DNA from: Candidatus Woesearchaeota archaeon
GTDB taxonomy: Archaea > Nanobdellota > Nanobdellia > Woesearchaeales > JAGWAF01
Length of the DNA stretch: 7,711 bases
Assembly: GCA_016932755.1 (NCBI GenBank)
Contig: JAFGCE010000075.1
Location: forward strand, 1-7,711
Direction: 5' to 3'
The stretch's first letter is position 1; each line of letters opens with the position of its first letter. Shown here in pieces: positions 5,524 to 7,711 of the stretch. Under the pieces are notes generated by a model that was not told the DNA's origin, did no database searches, and saw nothing but the letters and a program-made list of their open reading frames with translations. The translations under genes and the position numbers were made by a program.

Positions 5524-7440
5524 CTAAATATCCAGTTCCCTTACTTCAAGCGCGTGCTCTTCTATGAACTGCCTTCTCGGAGCTACTTCGTCTCCCATCA
5601 GAATTGTGAAAATCCTGTCTGCCTCGACAGCATCCTCGATTGTGACTTTTTTCAAAACCCTTGTGGCAGGGTCCATTGTTGTTTCCCAGAGCTGTGACGG
5701 GTTCATTTCCCCCAGTCCTTTATACCTTTGTAGGTTTATTCCCTCCAGCCCGATTTCCTTCAGGAGCTTGTCTTTCTCAGCTTCTGTGTATGCATAAGAT
5801 ATTGATTTTCCCTTCTTTAGGCTGTAAAGAGGGGGTGTTGCAAGATATATATGCCCTCCCTCAATCAGCTGTGGAAGGTACCTGTAAAAGAATGTCAAAA
5901 GCAGGCAGGTGATGTGGTTTCCGTCAACATCTGCGTCTGTCATGATAATGACTTTATGGTATCTCAAATGCCCGATATCAAACTCGTCTCCGATTCCTGT
6001 TCCGAGCGCTGCGACAGTTGTGACAATTGCATCGCTGCTCAGGATTTTGTTCAGCCTTGCTTTCTCAACATTAAGGATTTTTCCCCTCAACGGAAGTATT
6101 GCCTGGAACTCCCTGTTTCTTCCCTGCTTTGCAGAGCCTCCTGCAGAGTCTCCCTCAACAAGGTATATTTCGCATTTTGAAGGATCTTTGTTTGAGCAGT
6201 CTGCAAGCTTTCCTGGAAGGGAGCTTCCTTCCAAAGCTGATTTTCTTCTTGTAAGCTCTCTTGCCTTCCTTGCGGCCTCCCTTGCTTTTAATGCGCCTAC
6301 GCTTTTGCCTATAACTGTTTTTGCTGCTGAAGGGTTTTCCTCAAAAAATATGCCCAATCCTTCTGAAACAACACTGTCAACAATTCCCTTGACTTCAGAG
6401 TTGCCAAGCTTTGTCTTTGTCTGCCCCTCAAACTGCGGCTCTGTAACCTTTACTGAGACTATTGCTGTAAGCCCTTCCCTTACATCCTCGCTTGTCAGCT
6501 TCATTCCTTCAAGAACCTTAAGCTTTTCTCCGTAAGTGTTGAATGTCCTTGTCAGCGCTGTCTTGAACCCGCTTAAATGGGTTCCTCCTTCATGAGTGTT
6601 TATATTGTTTACAAAAGTGAATAATGTTTCAACATACGAATCATTGTACTGGATTACAGCCTCAACATGAGTTCCGTTTTTCTGCTTCTCAATCCAGATT
6701 GGCTTGTGTATCTTGTTCTTATTCTTGTTAAGATATTCAACAAAATCAATTATTCCCCTTTCAAACTTGAACAGCTCCTCCTTTCCTGTCCTTTCGTCTT
6801 TGATTGTAATCTCAAGCCCTTTGTTAAGGAAAGCAAGCTCTTTCAGCCTTGCAGCAAGGGTGTCATAGATAAGCTCAGTTGTTTCAAATATTTCGGTGTC
6901 GGGCTTGAACATAACTTTTGTTCCTGTGCCCTCAGCATTTCCGACAACATTTACCTCAGATGTCGGCTTTCCTCTTGAATACTCTTGGACATAAAGCTTT
7001 CCGTCCCTTGTAACTTCAACAATCAGCTTTTCTGAAAGCGCGTTTACAACAGAAACCCCTACTCCGTGAAGCCCTCCTGAAACCTTGTATGCGTCCTTGT
7101 CAAATTTTCCTCCTGCGTGCAGCATTGTCATGACAACCTGCAGCGCAGAGATTTTCAGTTTTGGATGTGGCTCTACAGGGATTCCCCTTCCATTGTCAGT
7201 GACTGTCACAAATCCGTTAGAATGAATCACAACTGAAATCTTTGTGCAGTAGCCTGCCAGAGCCTCGTCTATTGAATTATCAACAACTTCATAAACAAGG
7301 TGGTGAAGCCCCCTTATGCCTGTGCTTCCTATGTACATGCTTGGCCTTTTTCTTACTCCATCTAATCCGCCAAGCACTTTGATTGTTTCAGCGCCATAAC
7401 TCAGCTTCTTTTCTGCTTTTGGTTTGTCTTCTTGCTCCAT
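5524..7440 (-). CDS. gyrB: DNA gyrase subunit B, bacterial type
   Basis: GyrB is the ATPase/TOPRIM subunit that works with GyrA to introduce negative supercoils. At 638 residues it has the short, insert-free form found in many bacteria. The GHKL ATPase domain shows EVVDNSIDEAL (51-61; catalytic Glu51, Mg-binding Asn55), DNGRGIPV (82-89) and GGLHGVG (122-128). The transducer has QTKTKLGN (340-347) with the switch lysine. The TOPRIM domain shows EGDSAGG (429-435), LRGKILNVEK (451-460) and TDADVDGNH (501-509), giving the metal ligands Glu429, Asp502 and Asp504. The tail has QRYKGLGEMNP (571-581) and PRRQFIEEHA (621-630). It is complete, with no frameshift. GyrB rather than ParE/TopoVI-B is supported by the YKGLGEM-PRRQFIE end. 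gyrA is not adjacent downstream, and the plus-strand promoter upstream points away, so gyrA is either beyond the window or elsewhere. Archaeal gyrases are regarded as acquired from bacteria. Confidence 0.96.
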   Translation of the reverse strand: MEQEDKPKAEKKLSYGAETIKVLGGLDGVRKRPSMYIGSTGIRGLHHLVYEVVDNSIDEALAGYCTKISVVIHSNGFVTVTDNGRGIPVEPHPKLKISALQVVMTMLHAGGKFDKDAYKVSGGLHGVGVSVVNALSEKLIVEVTRDGKLYVQEYSRGKPTSEVNVVGNAEGTGTKVMFKPDTEIFETTELIYDTLAARLKELAFLNKGLEITIKDERTGKEELFKFERGIIDFVEYLNKNKNKIHKPIWIEKQKNGTHVEAVIQYNDSYVETLFTFVNNINTHEGGTHLSGFKTALTRTFNTYGEKLKVLEGMKLTSEDVREGLTAIVSVKVTEPQFEGQTKTKLGNSEVKGIVDSVVSEGLGIFFEENPSAAKTVIGKSVGALKAREAARKARELTRRKSALEGSSLPGKLADCSNKDPSKCEIYLVEGDSAGGSAKQGRNREFQAILPLRGKILNVEKARLNKILSSDAIVTTVAALGTGIGDEFDIGHLRYHKVIIMTDADVDGNHITCLLLTFFYRYLPQLIEGGHIYLATPPLYSLKKGKSISYAYTEAEKDKLLKEIGLEGINLQRYKGLGEMNPSQLWETTMDPATRVLKKVTIEDAVEADRIFTILMGDEVAPRRQFIEEHALEVRELDI

Positions 7441-7549
7441 TTTTTGATTTACAGGCTATTTTGCTATTCTTTTACTCAAATAAAAGCTTTTTAAGATTTA
7501 GTTTTCCTCTTTTAAGCTTGTTTACCTCTGTATATGATAAATACATGGT

Positions 7550-7566
7550 TATTTATAAACCTTTCG
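7550..7566 (-). promoter_or_regulatory. Probable gyrB promoter with long leader
   Basis: The minus strand reads CGAAAGGTTTATAAATA, a clear BRE plus TATA box matching the amidase promoter core. Transcription would start near 7529, leaving about 90 bases before the gyrB ATG at 7440, unlike the near-leaderless neighbours. The leader has no Shine-Dalgarno sequence next to the ATG. It contains the perfect palindrome AAAAGCTTTT (7482-7491). A weaker TATA-like stretch near 7476-7486 could be an alternative. Confidence 0.55.
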
Positions 7567-7668
7567 ATTGAATTCTGCGTTTATACGGGCTGTAGTGCCC
7601 GAATTCAAGGGTTTGACCACGACGATGCTCGATGTTTTTGTAATCTTTTACCACTAATAAGTAATTAA

Positions 7669-7697
7669 AAAACGAAAGATTTAAATAGGTGTAATAC
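7669..7697 (+). promoter_or_regulatory. Promoter of a rightward gene beyond the window
   Basis: AAAACGAAAGATTTA (7669-7683) is a BRE/TATA unit, followed after 7 bases by GTAATAC (7691-7697). The arrangement copies the amidase promoter. Transcription would start close to the right edge, so the gene it drives begins outside the window, divergent from gyrB. Confidence 0.6.
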
Positions 7698-7711
7698 ATT
7701 ATACTACTTAG

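Larger units (their letters stand above)
7441..7711. other. Intergenic region right of gyrB, with GC-richer inverted-repeat patch
   Basis: No convincing gene lies in these 271 bases. From the left there is the gyrB leader, the gyrB promoter, then a patch at about 7570-7635 that is clearly richer in G+C than its AT-rich surroundings, then the plus-strand promoter. The patch can fold as nested arms: AAACC (7557-7561) with GGTTT (7610-7614), TTGAATT (7568-7574) with AATTCAA (7602-7608), and CGGGC (7586-7590) with GCCCG (7597-7601) around a 6-base loop. A TTTTT run at 7635-7639 could end a plus-strand RNA. A 52-codon minus-strand frame (7711-7553) also crosses it. It could be a structured RNA, a regulatory element or a gene remnant; none is established. 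Confidence 0.35.

Noticed and set aside
5909..6535. 208-codon open frame antisense to gyrB
   Set aside because: It lies wholly inside the conserved ATPase/TOPRIM coding region on the opposite strand. Its Ser/Pro/Leu-rich product is what the reverse of gyrB codons gives, and it has no promoter.
7472..7546. 24-codon minus-strand frame just after the gyrB TATA box
   Set aside because: Its ATG lies only a few bases past the TATA box, upstream of the expected transcription start near 7529, so it would not be in the mRNA.
7570..7640. Possible tRNA in the GC-richer patch
   Set aside because: No orientation gives a proper 7-base-pair acceptor stem with D-arm and TTCRA-type T-loop; GGGTTTGACC only loosely recalls a T-arm.
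1..7711. CRISPR array, insertion sequence ends or attachment sites
   Set aside because: No regularly spaced repeats, complete transposase or paired terminal inverted repeats with target duplications were seen.

Overview
The window looks like a chromosomal piece from an AT-rich archaeon. The archaeal markers are ribosomal protein eS1 (S3Ae), a free-standing Bud32 kinase of the KEOPS complex, and BRE/TATA promoters about 25-30 bases ahead of start codons. Several genes appear leaderless with no ribosome binding site. Bacterial-type DNA gyrase B and an Amidase_3-family muramoyl-alanine amidase sit among them. That mix would suit a small-genome (DPANN-like) or other gyrase-bearing archaeon, but I cannot fix the lineage.

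Layout. Bases 1-939 (minus) hold the first 313 codons of a secreted lipoprotein resembling NodB polysaccharide deacetylases; it runs off the left edge. A 99-base divergent promoter region separates it from a 141-residue protein of unknown function (plus, 1039-1464). All other clear genes are on the minus strand. Read in transcription order from the right they are gyrB (7440-5524), a membrane-anchored cell-wall amidase (5402-4194), eS1 (4139-3486), a 60-residue 2x[4Fe-4S] ferredoxin 2 bases behind eS1 (3483-3301), a DHH/DHHA1 phosphoesterase (3252-2203) and Bud32 (2107-1499). The right 271 bases carry no convincing gene. They hold a gyrB promoter, a GC-richer patch with inverted-repeat potential, and a plus-strand promoter whose gene lies outside the window.

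How the parts relate. The eS1-ferredoxin-DHH-Bud32 stretch is an information-processing cluster (translation, nucleotide or nucleic acid turnover, tRNA t6A modification). Most of its members seem to have their own promoter rather than forming one operon. The lipoprotein deacetylase and the membrane amidase are both predicted to act outside the cell on glycan or peptidoglycan-like polymers. The amidase is the most unusual item, because archaea lack murein and yet its four metal/catalytic positions are intact. Its promoter shares a 15-base BRE/TATA block plus a 7-base downstream block, at identical spacing, with the promoter at the right edge, which suggests two co-regulated transcripts.
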